Origin: Nematopogon swammerdamellus
Taxonomy: Eukaryota > Arthropoda > Insecta > Lepidoptera > Adelidae
Assembly (NCBI GenBank): GCA_946902875.1
Contig: OX336345.1
Coordinates: 11,749,395 to 11,813,394 of the forward strand
DNA: 64,000 bases
Direction: 5' to 3'
Shown here in pieces: positions 35,113 to 46,347 of the stretch. The translations under genes and the position numbers were made by a program. Positions within the stretch are counted from its first letter, which is position 1. Every line of letters starts with the position of its first letter. The notes beneath the pieces were generated by a model. That model was not told the origin of the DNA and did not search any database. It was given only the letters and a program-made list of their open reading frames with translations.

Positions 35113-36735
35113 CACAATAATTTTGTTCAAAAAACTTTCCAGATAAATACCTATCAGTATTGCATTGCGCTGAAAGCGAACTATATGTTGCAATATATTT
35201 CAACGAACCTTGTATATCTACAAAAAACAATACTTTGCTAATTGTCCTTATTGTTTTCCTCACGCAAATAAATTCTTCGACAGTCAAAATCTCATTGGTC
35301 TCAGACGGATCGCGTTCGTGCCTGGGGCGCGGCGTGGTGAGTGGTGTGGAGTGGCTTAGCCACTCACTACACGCTACCCGTCACAATAAAACATAATTTT
35401 ACTTTTCACGTTTCTTTCGAACGCATACCTAATCTGTGAGTATCCAAATAGCGCAATAAAAAACCGTTTAAAAACAGCTGATCAATCCCGCCGTCTCGGT
35501 TCGTGGTGAAGTTGCATAGGCGTTAGGCGTTACGTTGCGTTACGTGGCCAGAGAACTACGGTACGAAAACTAAATGGTGGACAGCATGAAGGAACTGGGA
35601 AACAAATACAAAAAAAAAACAAACATTTACTAGTTTTTAAGTAGGTACGCAACGTAACGCAGATGGATAAGTTTCCCTAGGTATTTTATTTTCGGGTATG
35701 TGCGCTCCGGCATGTAACTGTACCTCATTCTCCGAAATCGGAAGTCATAGAGCTCAGCATCAACAGTGTACTTTCTAAGCACATAATATTAAGTGGGCTG
35801 CACCGTATAAAGCGCGAAAAAATTAGTTTTTCAGTAAAAATACTTAACGCCTCCAAATTTGTATATGCAAAACATTGAACGAAAATCTATTGCTTAATGA
35901 ATGACATAGGTACAATAAAATTATTAAGGCGCTTCAAGGATGTAATAGTTTCTTGAGGTTTCAAGAAATCATACGTGTTTTTCTTGAAGGAAATGCGCGG
36001 CGCTCGTTTTTAGGTTTAATTTTTACAATATAAATATAATATTTATATATGAAAGTCAATTATTATTTTCAAATACTTATTTTAATGAAAGTAAATAATA
36101 ATAATCTGGAAGTTGATATTAAGAGATTATTAAATAATTAGATTTAATTTTTATTTTTATTTTTTTATTTATATATTATATTTTTCTTATATTTGTAATA
36201 TGAGATTCATTTGTGGAATTATCTACCAGTACAACCAGTGCAAGTTCCAAGATGTTTTATTGTGTCTTTTCTAAAGTTGCCCTTCCCGCCCCCGCCCCGG
36301 TGCGTCTCGCTATCCTCGCTACAAGTATACAAGCAACAAGAACTCACTAGAGGCCGCCAGGTCCTAGTTCAGTATTGTACCCGAACACGCCCTTACAACA
36401 TCCAATACTCTACCAATGTTCTTGACTCTACCTAAGCGGTTGCGTGTGTTTTATTTTCGAAGCGACAATTTCAAGGACCTTTTGTGGCCCGCAGGCCAAC
36501 TAAACACATTTTTTTACAATTTCAACTTGTGAATACGGGTTAAAATTTACATAGCAAGTGAATACTTTTGTCATAAATGATTCCGTAGAAAATGAAATAG
36601 GAAACAAGAGGAACCGAGAAATCATCACAATGTTTTATCAGTTACATTTTAATTTTTAAATTCTACTGAGTTTGCTCTAACCTACTCGTATCTACGTGAG
36701 TAGTTAAATAAAAAAACCACACATAGCTACATACA

Positions 36736-37064
36736 TACATATTACACGCTGTATCCCGACAATCGGGGTAAGCAGAGTAATCGATGCTGTGCTGCAATCC
36801 TCGTGTAAATTACAGCACAACACCCACCACTACGTTTAGCAAAGGGTTAATTAGGACAAGATAATTACCATCAAGTAGCAAGTAAGGCACTACATGCTGC
36901 ATGACTCGCTGGATGGACATTGCCAAGGTGAGAGGTGGCTACCCTGTCACCTTTTAGCACAGAATCTTGTCCTTATCCCTTAGTTGCCACTTACGAAATG
37001 CACGGGGAGAGATGCGGTGGGCTATTCTTTTTAAATACCGGCCCCACACCACGGTACCACAGAT
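36736..37064. repeat. Retroelement segment shared with 51065, 56295 and 6375
   Basis: 'cacgctgtatcccgacaatc' followed by 'ggggtaagcagagtaatcg', then 'ccaaggtgagaggtgg', and finally the outer end of F1 ('cggggagagatgcggtgg', 'ataccggccccacacc'). It suggests the longer parent element of F1. Confidence 0.6.
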
Positions 37065-37129
37065 AGAGAAGTACTTATTATAAAATAAATAATTGAAGTA
37101 AGTATAAATAGCCCCCGACAACTAATAAT

Positions 37130-38095
37130 ATAATAGTATTTATTTTCTTTATTTCACATTTTCAAAATTTTCTATTGATTTTACATATATTATACAAGTA
37201 TTAAAAATACAAAGTAATAAAAATACACAAAATTAATAAAAAAATTAAAAACGGTAATACCGCCGGCGGCGGGAGGCAGGCCTCCAAGCACACCGGCGGG
37301 TGCAGGCCGTGGCTACGGAGCTCTCCGAGACGACGCGAGGCAAGCTACGAGCGATAGGTGGTGGTACTAGACACGTAGGCCACCACCACCCCCATCTCGG
37401 AGAGCTCCGTATCCGCCGGACTGCACGGCGACATCGTCGCGCAGCTCTTTGAAGTCTTAATCTTCGCGCGCGCGTCGCCTCGTGGTGGCACGCACCACCG
37501 GTAGCGGGGGCACTAGACGGGACGTGAAGTCCCGATGACCCCAAGCTGGCCGATGGTGGACGTCGCCCTCGCCGTAGGTGTTGTGGCTCGGCCGACGTCA
37601 ACGCTCCATCTTCGCCGTCGTTGAAATGCACCGGCGGCTTGGAGCTGGGTGGTAGGGTGTGCGTTTGGTGTCCAAGAAGAACGGCGGCTCTCGTGATGGA
37701 CGACCCGGGCGCGGCGAGGCCGGGCGACGCGTTGGGTGGAGGCAGTGCTGCTGCGGGCGAGCGGTGGCGGCGGCGGCGGCGTCGAAGTCGAGCGCGGCGG
37801 CGGCGGCCGGCCGTCGCTGCAGAGCCCGCTCTCCATCACGCAGGTCGCGTCCCGGGTGGTCTGCAGCCGCTACTATCACCAGGCATGTCGAGTTGGGTGG
37901 AGTCGTGGTGGAGTAGTTCCAGAGGCGCCGAGCGGCGGCGGTGGTGATGCCGGCACGGTAACTCCAACCGTGCGGGTCGTTGCGCCGCTGGAGAAAGGCC
38001 CACGCGTGGCGGGGGCTTGGTTGTTGCGCCCCAAGAAAAAAATTTTAGTAATTTTTTTCCCCAGAGAAATTTTGTTCGACATGTCAGTTTGACGG
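37130..38095 (-). mobile_element. GC-rich unit with 3' AT tail, probable retroelement piece
   Basis: Composition changes abruptly to very GC-rich between about 37250 and 38030. On the minus strand the unit begins near 'gacatgtcgaacaaaattt', runs through the GC-rich block, then an AT-rich tail with 'aataaag' near 37140. Several overlapping open frames exist on both strands but all are low-complexity Arg/Pro/Ala and look like by-products of GC content. It contains a 15-bp inverted repeat, 37315-37329 and 37396-37410. It could be a solo LTR, a retroelement 5' region or a CpG island; I cannot decide. Confidence 0.35.
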
Positions 38096-38457
38096 CTCTT
38101 CTTCTTATAATAGTTACCATTCGTTTCAGAAATATGTTACCTATTTATTTATTTTATTACCGCATTTGACTGAATAACAGAGAATTAATAGCTATGTTAA
38201 TAGTACATGTCACTTACTATAACCTACATGTCAAACATATTAAAACATATTTAAATAAAATGTATGGTTAACTATCTAGGGAATTGTGGCAGAAATACAA
38301 ACAGACCTACGTACGAGTACATTGCAACGTAATACGGTTCCCGATTACGGAATCCTAAAAACATAATGCCCTCCATACTTATGTGTATACATAAATATCG
38401 AGTCAAGTGAATACACGATACGTCATTGGTCAAGTGACGAAAAGCCTTTACTTCAAG

Positions 38458-38683
38458 ATGCAGCCGACAGAAGTAACATATTCGGCGACAGAGCAGCCTC
38501 AACGTAAAGGCGAATTGTATCGTGATAGCGACCAACTAATGGGGAGATTATTATCAGTGGACGATGGCGGTAATAAGAACAGAGTTACATTACAAGAATT
38601 GATGTTCCTTTACGCACACGTGGCGACGTTCTATGCAATCTATATCTGTTTTACTTCGGCCAAGGGGGAAACCATTATTTTCG
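38458..38683 (+). CDS. Desaturase-derived gene exon 1
   Basis: Opens MQPTEVTYSATEQPQRKGEL (ATG context caagatgc) and ends GETIIF G|gtaagt, phase 1. One hydrophobic segment spans residues 45-66. A GTG at 38407 is in frame but not needed. Confidence 0.75.
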
Positions 38684-41600
38684 GTAAGTAAATACACACA
38701 TAAACAGTTATACTTTAGTTTATGTTAATTTTTAGGTTTCCGTATCCCGTACGGAAGCCTAATACTAAGCCTACGCCGTCTGTCTGTCTGTCCGTCTGTC
38801 CGTGGGCTTTATCTCTTGAACCGTACGTAGCCCGTTGACATTTTCACAGAATATGTATTGTGTTATTATGGCCGATATAACAACAAATAATAAAAATAAG
38901 AAAAAGTAAAAATTCACATAGAAGAAACTAAAAAAATGTATCCGCGCGCGCCATCTATCGAAAAGAGTATGAAGCATTTTAAGTAATCATGAATTTGAAC
39001 TAATATGAAGCATTTCATAAACACGCCATAGATGGGGTCAGTGGCGCTAACCATGACATGGCGATACGCAACCCTCGGTGCGCGAGTTCGACTCGCACTT
39101 GGCCGGTTTTTTTTAAATTAGCGCCCAGCAAGCAATGGAGCGAGCCATGCTGGGAATATCGCTACGTAATATGGTGCGTAACGAGGCAATCCCCCGACGC
39201 ACCAAAGTAGTCGATATTGAACACCGGGTGGCTAAGCACAAGTGGCAGTGGGCTGGGCACGTTAGCCGAAGAGACGACGACCGTCGGAGTAACTGCGTCC
39301 TAGACTGGCGGCCGTGGACAGAAAAACGCAGTGTGGGAGAAGACCACCCGCTAGGTGGGACGACGACATCAAGCACGTCGGCGGAAAGCAGTGATTCGGT
39401 ACCGCTGAAGGCCGGGAGGACTAGAGGAAAAATGGAGAGGCGTATGTCCAGCAGTGGACGCATATACACGCTGACTGGCTGAGTTTTAAATTAGTCCAAC
39501 GATCTCAAGTTAGTGAGGTCGTGCGTGATACATGCGAGGTACATAATACTGTGATCTTTTGAAAATATTCACATTTAAAGTCTCTAATTATGGCCATCAC
39601 TCTATTATACAGGTATCTATAATAACATAAATAAGACCAATGAGGTCGCATTTGATGAAAATCAAAGAAGATCGGATTAAATAATCTTTATTATCTCAAA
39701 GTACGTGTGAGCATACGCTTGCAGAGATTATTATAAGTTGTTACAAAACAAATAGTACTTAAATTAAATCTAAAACTGAACATAATGTAATGTAATGTGA
39801 AACAAATTTATGTACTAGACGTATGATTGGTAAAGCGAATTAATCAAGCAAAAACATTCAGTAAACAGACGGACAGACCAACAAACAGACAGACAGACAC
39901 ACAGAATTGAAATATTTATAAGATGCGTTTACGAACCTTCGTAAATAAATGTTCTATGTATAGAAAACTATGTTCTATGTATAAAACCCTATGTATAGAA
40001 CTTTTATTAGAATAGAATAGAATATGCTTTATTGCTTTCCAATACAACTATTTTACAAAAGGCGGACTTATTACCTAAGGCAATCTCTGCCAGTCAACCT
40101 GACTTTTATGAAAACTTATTATAAGGGTAGCAAAACAGAGAAGAAGAATGACACAAACATGTAAGTAAAATACTAGAATTTATTACATAAACATAGGATA
40201 TATTTATCATACTAAATAAGAATACATAAAAGCATACTTATATATGTACTATCAATAAATACTTGACACACACATTACATAAACTACTTCAATCTGTAAA
40301 TAATAAAGTAAATCACCTCTATTCCTTGGAGAGATACTTTTATTCATTTAGGAATATTTTTTTACACGAGATCTGAGTGATATGTTGTTAAGTCCAACTT
40401 TAACGCGAGTGGTGCCACGGACACAGTTCTAAATAAAACTTCATAGGAATATTCAAGTCTACAGTCGAGAATAAAATTTTCAATATTTCCAGCTTTCCTC
40501 CTAGGCTGTCTCGCAACATTTGGCGTAAAAGTCAGCTCACGCCAATCTGATGGCACCAATCTGGCGTACAAATTGGGACTGCTGATCCTGAACGCACTGG
40601 CTTGCCAACAGATAGCTATGGATTGGTTGCGGGACGACGGTTCACCCTTAAAGGGTACACCTGACCAACTAAAAAGTTCAACTAAACAAGAAACAGTAAT
40701 GTCGAATGCACGAGCACCATCTAAAATTGCACTCCTGTTGAACCTTCCAAAAATGTAAGTCTGTCACAAAATACACTACAACCTCGAATGTTATCCCATT
40801 ACACCATGTTCTTGTTTTTTTTTATGGAAACTGACACAGTTGGCTACATCACCTACAACATCCGCGATGTCAGCCAATAACACCGGGTGAACTTGGTGCC
40901 ACGTCAGTGCTTCCCTTCGGTCGTGCCGGCTACAGTGAACTGGACGAAAAACACAAACTATTTACATAGCTGTTTCGACCGGCCTTTCATTCAGTTCGGT
41001 GGTACCAACCCGGGCGGGTTAAACAGGCGTTCCGCGCCCAACCCAACCCTACCACCTAGTAACGTAAGAAGGGAGCCATATCCCTTAGTCGCCTTTTACG
41101 ACATACACGGGGAGAGATGCAGTGGGGCTATTCTTTAAAAGTACCGGCCCCACACGGTGATCTATATTGTCGAAACCAGGTGCCATGGCGATGAATGCTT
41201 CTCTTTTACCGTGCCGTCAAAGAGGTTACAGATGTTTTAGGGCACCGTAGCCAGCGACGACGCTGGTAGGGATCTTTATAAACTCGGTCAGGTCTCGTCA
41301 GCTCGTCCGTCTGTTCATCTGTCTGTCACATTCTTTAGCTCCTAAACTGTTCGAGCTATATCCTTGAAACTTGAAACGCTTTTAGACATCCAGGAATCAA
41401 TACAATTTAAGGGATAAGCAAAGTCCGTTGTGCTCAATTATAATAAAAAAATAAATGCTGCCAAAATAAACTTGAAAATAAAAACAGTTTTTCTAATATC
41501 GTGCCTTATATAGTTGAAAAGGTCTTAAAGAAATTGTCAATTGTATAAAAGATTATAGGTCGAAAAATAACCTATTTGCTCTATCCGAGACGATAATTCC

Positions 41601-42441
41601 AAAAGAAAAATCTCAATAAATCTGAAAAATATATTGAAATATTAATCTGAAATATACTTAGTGCTTAAGGCTTGAAAATAGAGAAAATAACATTGTTCTG
41701 AGCGTAAAAATGTCTCACTGGCGGCTCGAGAGCGCTTTTACTGCCTTAAGAACGCTTAATAAACAATAAATAACAACAATAATCAACAAACAAACCGGGT
41801 GGCTTTAATTTTAACACATAACATGGCAAACGGTAAGCATGGCAAGTAATGGAAAGACAGGAAATTCTAACCATGGACTTCACCATAAGTCTTTCATTCT
41901 GTACCAGTGTTCCTAAAATTTTTACCAAAATTATGTGGCCCACATATGAAAAAAAAATTCATTTGAGGATCCCTAGAAGATTTTTTTTATGAATTTATTT
42001 AGAAAAAAACAGAAAATTTAATAAAAGACCGGCATTACATTACATAGGTAATATATTTATTAGCGGTGCATACTAAATAACATAAAAAAAAATTACATGG
42101 ACATCGCAGTCAGTTCACTAACTACCCCATGATTACAGTATTTTTATTTACAGTATATATATATGAATATTGAAAAATATACAATTTTTATTTTTTATAT
42201 CTCAGTGTCTGCGGACCCCCCGGGAATGATCTGGGGACCCCAGTGGGTCTTCTATACATAGGTATATAATTGTAACTTTCTCTCTTACAGTTGTGCGGTT
42301 TCACTCATCGGTCTGATGTGCTTCGTTATTCCGGCCACATTACCAATGTACTGCTGGAACGAGAGCTTCAACAACTCGTGGCACGTGGTTGTGGTGCTGC
42401 GCTACATTTTCAGTTGGAATAGCACTTTCCTGCTGTTATAA
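38458..42441 (+). CDS. Acyl-CoA delta-9 desaturase-derived protein lacking the histidine boxes (three exons)
   Basis: Joined 38458-38683, 40493-40754 and 42291-42441: 212 residues, phases 1 and 2 consistent, all borders canonical. The N-terminal part (ELMFLYAHVATFYAIYICF) and AFLLGCLATFGV match the first membrane segments of insect acyl-CoA desaturases, and ILNALACQQIAMDWLRDD matches the second membrane region. FVIPATLPMYCWNESFNNSW with HVVVVLRYIFSWNSTFL matches the third, just before the family's NSAAH. At the place of the first histidine box the sequence reads VSSRQSDG, and after MDWLRDD it reads GSPLKG where the family has HRxHH. The protein stops before the third box. The usual length is about 330-380. 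It cannot bind the di-iron centre, so it is not an active desaturase. It is either a pseudogene or a small repurposed membrane protein. Confidence 0.75.
38741..39112. repeat. F2 repeat (copy 3)
   Basis: An uninterrupted copy from 'cgtatcccgtacggaagcc' to 'cacttggccggttttttt'. It gives the empty-site sequence ('gaaccgtacgtagcccgttg') that proves the insertion at 2210-2399. Confidence 0.75.
39117..39480 (+). pseudogene. RTE-like reverse transcriptase C-terminal remnant
   Basis: The best-kept of three copies reads MERAMLGISLRNMVRNEAIP, RRTKVVDIEHRVAKHKWQWA and GHVSRRDD. After that, frameshifts break 'VGRPP.RW.DD' and the VQQW end. MERAMLGISLRD..RN..IR.RTKV is the hallmark of RTE-type elements. 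Inserted in intron 1 of the desaturase-derived gene, directly after F2 copy 3. Confidence 0.8.
40010..40100 (-). repeat. LINE tail, 'gccagtcaac' family
   Basis: 'aaaggcggacttattaccta' and 'ctctgccagtcaacc' match 11108-11190 and the reverse of 33050-33176. Confidence 0.6.
40493..40754 (+). CDS. Desaturase-derived gene exon 2
   Basis: Acceptor tttccag|CT, donor AT|gtaagt (phase 2). It holds AFLLGCLATFGVKVSSRQSD, ILNALACQQIAMDWLRDD and a polar stretch (GSPLKGTPDQLKSSTKQETV). The polar stretch replaces the second histidine box and cytosolic loop. Confidence 0.75.
40815..41159 (-). repeat. F1 retroelement tail, nearly full, with a short insertion
   Basis: It starts with a T-run and 'atggaaactgacacagttgg' and ends 'accggccccacacggt'. 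About 20 extra bases ('aggcgttccgcgcccaaccc') sit between 'gggttaaac' and 'ccctaccacc'. Located in intron 2 of the desaturase-derived gene. Confidence 0.8.
42291..42441 (+). CDS. Desaturase-derived gene exon 3
   Basis: Acceptor cttacag|T, phase 2 in. It reads CAVSLIGLMCFVIPATLPMY then CWNESFNNSWHVVVVLRYIF, SWNSTFLLL and TAA at 42439-42441. In normal desaturases sequence equivalent to VNSAAH and about 130 more residues follows; here the frame closes after STFLLL. Confidence 0.75.
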
Positions 42442-43345
42442 AAAATTGTATAAATTAATGGAAATTTAATTAAAAATGGCAACACCATATATATTACAAT
42501 AGTGCGTGTCAGTATTATTAATTAAATATTTTATTTTAAAATTAATATTATTTATTATTTTGAGTTTACAGTCTCAACCAATCATCAATCATCAGTTTGC
42601 GAACGTGTGTTCTAGGCGATTAAGTAGCTATAGGTATACCAGAATTTCATGGCACAAAAAAAAATTGTGATTTCATTTGGTATGTCAAACTGTTATCCGT
42701 CAACCAACCGGTAAGTAGGACTGACCAGTTTTAATACTTTATCTGCCTACTGATATTTTTCTTATGTACCAATGACTTGTTTATAGGCTGTTTTTAGAGG
42801 CTTGGGCCTCTGCTAGTGGAAGAAACTGGCGGCGTCCCGCAATCAAAGGCCTACTTCATTCAATAAATTGAGACTTTTAACAGACTAATATAAAAACGTG
42901 GGGCGCATGTTATTACGTATATTATACGCCCCACGTTTTTATATTAGTCTGTTAAAAGTCTCAATTTATTACTTATTCCGCTGACGCAGTGACACAAAGT
43001 GCCCTTTGGCATCCGACATGAGAAGACAGCACGCTAGTATTGACGATTTCTTACCCAGACGTAAAATCTTAAGAAGGCCCAGGTTTGTGTCCTTATTATT
43101 TTCTAGTTTTTGTATAGCTGATTTTTTTTTTCTAATTTTTTGTACAGCTGTTTTTTTTTTAATAAAACCGTTTAACTTAAAAGTTTTTTTACATATTTTT
43201 TTATTTACATGTTTTTAGTTTGATTTTTTTTATAATTTTTTTCTTTCATGTTGTTCCCACGAGTATTAGACCAATAACAGACAACCCCCTCCCTGAGGTC
43301 CATGTAGTGGCGCAAGGCTCTCATACAACAAGATGTGGCCAGACT
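42442..43345. other. Intergenic region after the desaturase-derived gene
   Basis: AT-rich, with a perfect hairpin at 42862-42970 and T-rich runs at 43090-43240. No gene seen. Confidence 0.5.
42862..42970. mobile_element. Perfect 44-bp-arm hairpin (109 bp)
   Basis: Arms 42862-42905 and 42927-42970 are exact complements ('aataaattgagacttttaac...', inner end 'aacgtggggcg'), with a 21-base AT-rich loop. Flanks 'acttcattc' and 'acttattcc' are similar and may be a decayed target duplication. Lack of any mismatch suggests a young insertion or gene conversion between arms. Confidence 0.7.
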
Positions 43346-43513
43346 TGAAGTTGAAACGCTAACGACGTATAAATTGTATCCTCCCTAATGCCACACAGTC
43401 CTCGGCACGTTTCAAACGTTGACTTGGGTGGTGTATCGCTAACAACGTATCATTTTTAGCCACCCTAATGCCACACAGTTCTCGGGACAATACAGAAACC
43501 TTAACTTGGGTGG
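43346..43513. repeat. Two-copy tandem repeat of about 85 bp
   Basis: 'cgctaacgacgtat...', 'ccctaatgccacacag' and 'tgacttgggtgg' occur twice in order, directly left of the 130-bp satellite. Confidence 0.6.
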
Positions 43514-43561
43514 ATTCAAACAAATATCCTGATCCTTATTTTTGTTTTATTTAAGTTCAAC

Positions 43562-44254
43562 AGTCCACCTCCTGCCTCCATAATCAGATCCTCGTCACCA
43601 AGTGTATTGGTAGAAGTATGGGACACTCGTCCAAACCAACCAAATGAGCCCAAATTCGAGGGGGTTACTAGTAACAGTTGAAGAGTTCCACTGTCCACCT
43701 CCTGAATCCGTCATTAGACCCTCGCCACCAAGTGTATTGGTAGAAGTATGGGACACTCGTCCAAACCAAACATATGAGCCCAAACTCGAGGGGGTTACTA
43801 GTAACGGTTGAAGAGTTCCACTGTACACCTCCTGACTCCATCATCAGACCCTCATCACCAAGTGTATTGGGAGAAGTATGGGACACTCGTCCAAACCAAC
43901 TAAATGAGCCCAAACTCGAGGGGGTTACTAGTAACGGTTGAAGAGTTCTACTGTACACCTCCTGACCCCATCATCAGACCCTCGTCACCAAGTGTATTGG
44001 TAGAAGTATGGGATACTCGTCCAAACCAAACATATGAGCCCAAACTCGAGGGGGTTACTAGTAACGGTTGAAGAGTTCCACTGTACACCTCCTGACTCCA
44101 TCATCAGACCCTCGTCACCAAGTGTATTGGTAGAAGTATGGGACACTCGTCCAAACCAACCAAATGAGCCCAAACTCGATAGGGTTACTAGTAACGGTTG
44201 AAGAGTTCCACTGTCCACCTCCTGACTCCATCATCAGACCCTCGTTACCAAGTT
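43562..44254. repeat. 130-bp satellite, about five copies
   Basis: The landmark 'agtgtattggtagaagtatg' starts at 43601, 43731, 43861, 43991 and 44121, an exact 130-bp step. Units also contain 'actcgagggggttactag' and 'ctccatcatcagaccctcg'. The open frames on the minus strand are by-products, since 130 is not a multiple of three. The array stops after 'ctcgttaccaagt'. Confidence 0.9.
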
Positions 44255-44536
44255 GAAATTATCATAATATTGTATTGTCACGAGAACTCAATGTGTGTGC
44301 AAAGTTTCATAAAAATCGGTTCAGTAGAAGTAGTTGAAAAAGTTGTCGCAAGATTTGAAACAAAGATAGAAACAAATATACGAAGTCAAGCTAAATAAAA
44401 CCGTTTTTAATCCAATTACTCCACGTGTTGCTTACTCTAGAAATGTCATTTCCCCTTTTGTCATCACATTCTCGTATACCTATAATGTAAATGGTTTCCG
44501 AAGGGGTAAATAATAGCAACATCTCAGAGGAAATAT

Positions 44537-44650
44537 TATAAAAGCCTGTACAAATATATATTAAATTCAGTTGAAAATATATAAAGAAAAGAACATTTAA
44601 GAAATGGCAGAAGGACCTGGCATCCAAGCCAAAAATTAATTAAAAAAAAA
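44537..44650 (+). repeat. A-tailed repeat, copy 1 of a direct pair
   Basis: Matches 45588-45700: 'aatattataaaagcc', 'aagaaatggcagaagg', 'cctggcatccaagcc' then an A-run. The second copy lies inside the TA-flanked element. Confidence 0.65.
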
Positions 44651-44687
44651 AGTTCAATTTGATGGGCAATTAACAAAGAGTAAAGTA

Positions 44688-46030
44688 CAGTGCGACAAGG
44701 CTTGAAATGAACGTGGATGACGTTTGTGGGAGGGCGCTGTTGCAGCATTAATGTTGTCAATTTTGAAAATTTCCTTACACTAGGGGAAAATATCCTTGCA
44801 AAAGAAAATGTATGTATAGTAGTACCTATAAGGTAAGTAGGTACTTACTTATTTTTTATTTTATGTATTGAATTTTAGGAAGACTTGCTCTCTAATAAAA
44901 TAACAGATAATCTTTGGTGTTGTTAGCAGAAATCGAAGTCTAAGAAGTGATACTAACGTACGCGTGGAAATTATTATATAGCAGGCAATATATTATCTTA
45001 TAAATTTACATCAGTTATAACGTTGGAAATATTCCACCTTGCCTGCTGTTTGCTATAATGCTGTTTTGCTATTTATACTCGTACGTACCGCCATCTAGTT
45101 GATATAATAAAAAATATTTGTAGTGTAGCCTGTAGGTATGTGAAGCTCTCGCTCGATAGAGGGCAGTGTTAGTAGTATTTTGTAACTTAACCCTTAATAC
45201 AATGACTAAAGGTTACATTTTAAATAATTAAATAAAACCGCAGACTAGCACATTACAAATATTATAATATAATTAGACTGCTGTTTATTAGAAACTGCAA
45301 CAGCAACAATAAAACAGCAGTAGGTATAGCAGTGCGCGCTCGTTGCTTGCTATGAGCAGACTTAAACAGCAGCAGCATACAGCAGTTTATATAGCAACTT
45401 AACGTGTCTAGCAATTATTGTGTCTAGCTACTGTCTACTAGATATATTTTAATAGGAATAAAAACATGGCTTATATAATATAGTGATTAAACCATACGAT
45501 TAGCAATATTTGTGAAAATGCCGCCGAGCTGAAGATTACAATGACAAGTTGTGCAATCTTAAAATTACTGATTTATTAACCGAATAAAAATATTATAAAA
45601 CCCTTTACAAATACATATATAAATACAGTCGAAAATATTATATAAATTTTAAAGAAATGGCAAAAGGACCCGGCATCCAAGCCAATAATAAAAAAAAAAT
45701 TGACCACAGACAGATTAATTATCTGTCTGCCTGCTGTATTCCCGCGATTGTTATAACACTAATATTTATCTCTTATTTCAATTATGCTAGTTATTCCAAC
45801 AGCGTTAGGTTCAAATTCCAACATTAGCACCAAAAACAGCAATATAGCTATATAGCACTTTGAAACAGCAGCTATATAAAAACAGCACATCATTCTAACA
45901 TGCTGTTGAAAAACAGCCGTTATTCCCACGACTACGCGTGAATGGGGGAAACGCGAGACGGTCATCTGGCAGCACTGTGGCGGCGTTAGTTCAGCTGTCA
46001 CCCACGTTCATTTGAAGCCTTGTCGCACTG
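44688..46030. mobile_element. 1.34-kb non-autonomous DNA element with TA target duplication
   Basis: Inverted ends of about 35 bp: 'cagtgcgacaaggcttg' then 'aaatgaacgtgg' on the left, and 'cacgttcatttgaagcc' then 'ttgtcgcactg' on the right. Both are flanked by TA. The inside is AT-rich, with many 'acagca' and 'tatagca' words at 45290-45400 and 45830-45910 and one A-tailed repeat (45588-45700). No transposase is seen; TA flanks are compatible with the Tc1/mariner superfamily. Confidence 0.75.
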
Positions 46031-46347
46031 TAATATAGGGGGCAATTAAGTGAAAAACGTCAATACGCACGCACGATGTATTGTAGGAATACGTACAATA
46101 TTGTAGGTAAAAACAAACGTAAACTCGTGCGTAAACAAACAAATAATTTTCTCTTGACAGTGGTTATATTCCTTATACCAAAGATAAAGAAATAAGTAGG
46201 TACCATTATTGTATTCTTTATTTTAGCCATCGTGATTTTAGCCATATGCATTTACTCTTTGTTATATTCTCTTTGCTCTAGACTGAATCATAGAGTACTT
46301 TCTCTGTTTGAGGCAAGTGAACAAAGAGGATATAACTGCAAGTGAAT

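Larger units (their letters stand above)
32571..36730. other. Divergent intergenic region
   Basis: It contains the upstream region of the Kazal-like gene, a LINE tail (33050-33176), an RTE fragment (34885-35112), a RTE-type tail with GATGAT run (34540-34650), a doubled 'cgtcccagatcgaccgcac' at 33829-33868, and AT-rich sequence around 36000-36200. I see no supported gene. Confidence 0.5.

Noticed and set aside
36211..36435. 74-codon plus-strand frame as a small gene
   Set aside because: No conserved motif, no splice sites, no neighbouring exon; composition is like the surrounding intergenic DNA.
37245..38120. Long overlapping open frames on both strands in the GC-rich block, possible proteins
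   Set aside because: They are Arg/Pro/Ala low-complexity, overlap in several frames and both strands, and lack splice or start support; GC content alone explains them.
43516..44218. Series of similar 60-96-residue minus-strand frames, possible repeat protein
   Set aside because: They come from the 130-bp satellite. Since 130 is not divisible by three, the frame changes every unit and cannot form one repeat protein.
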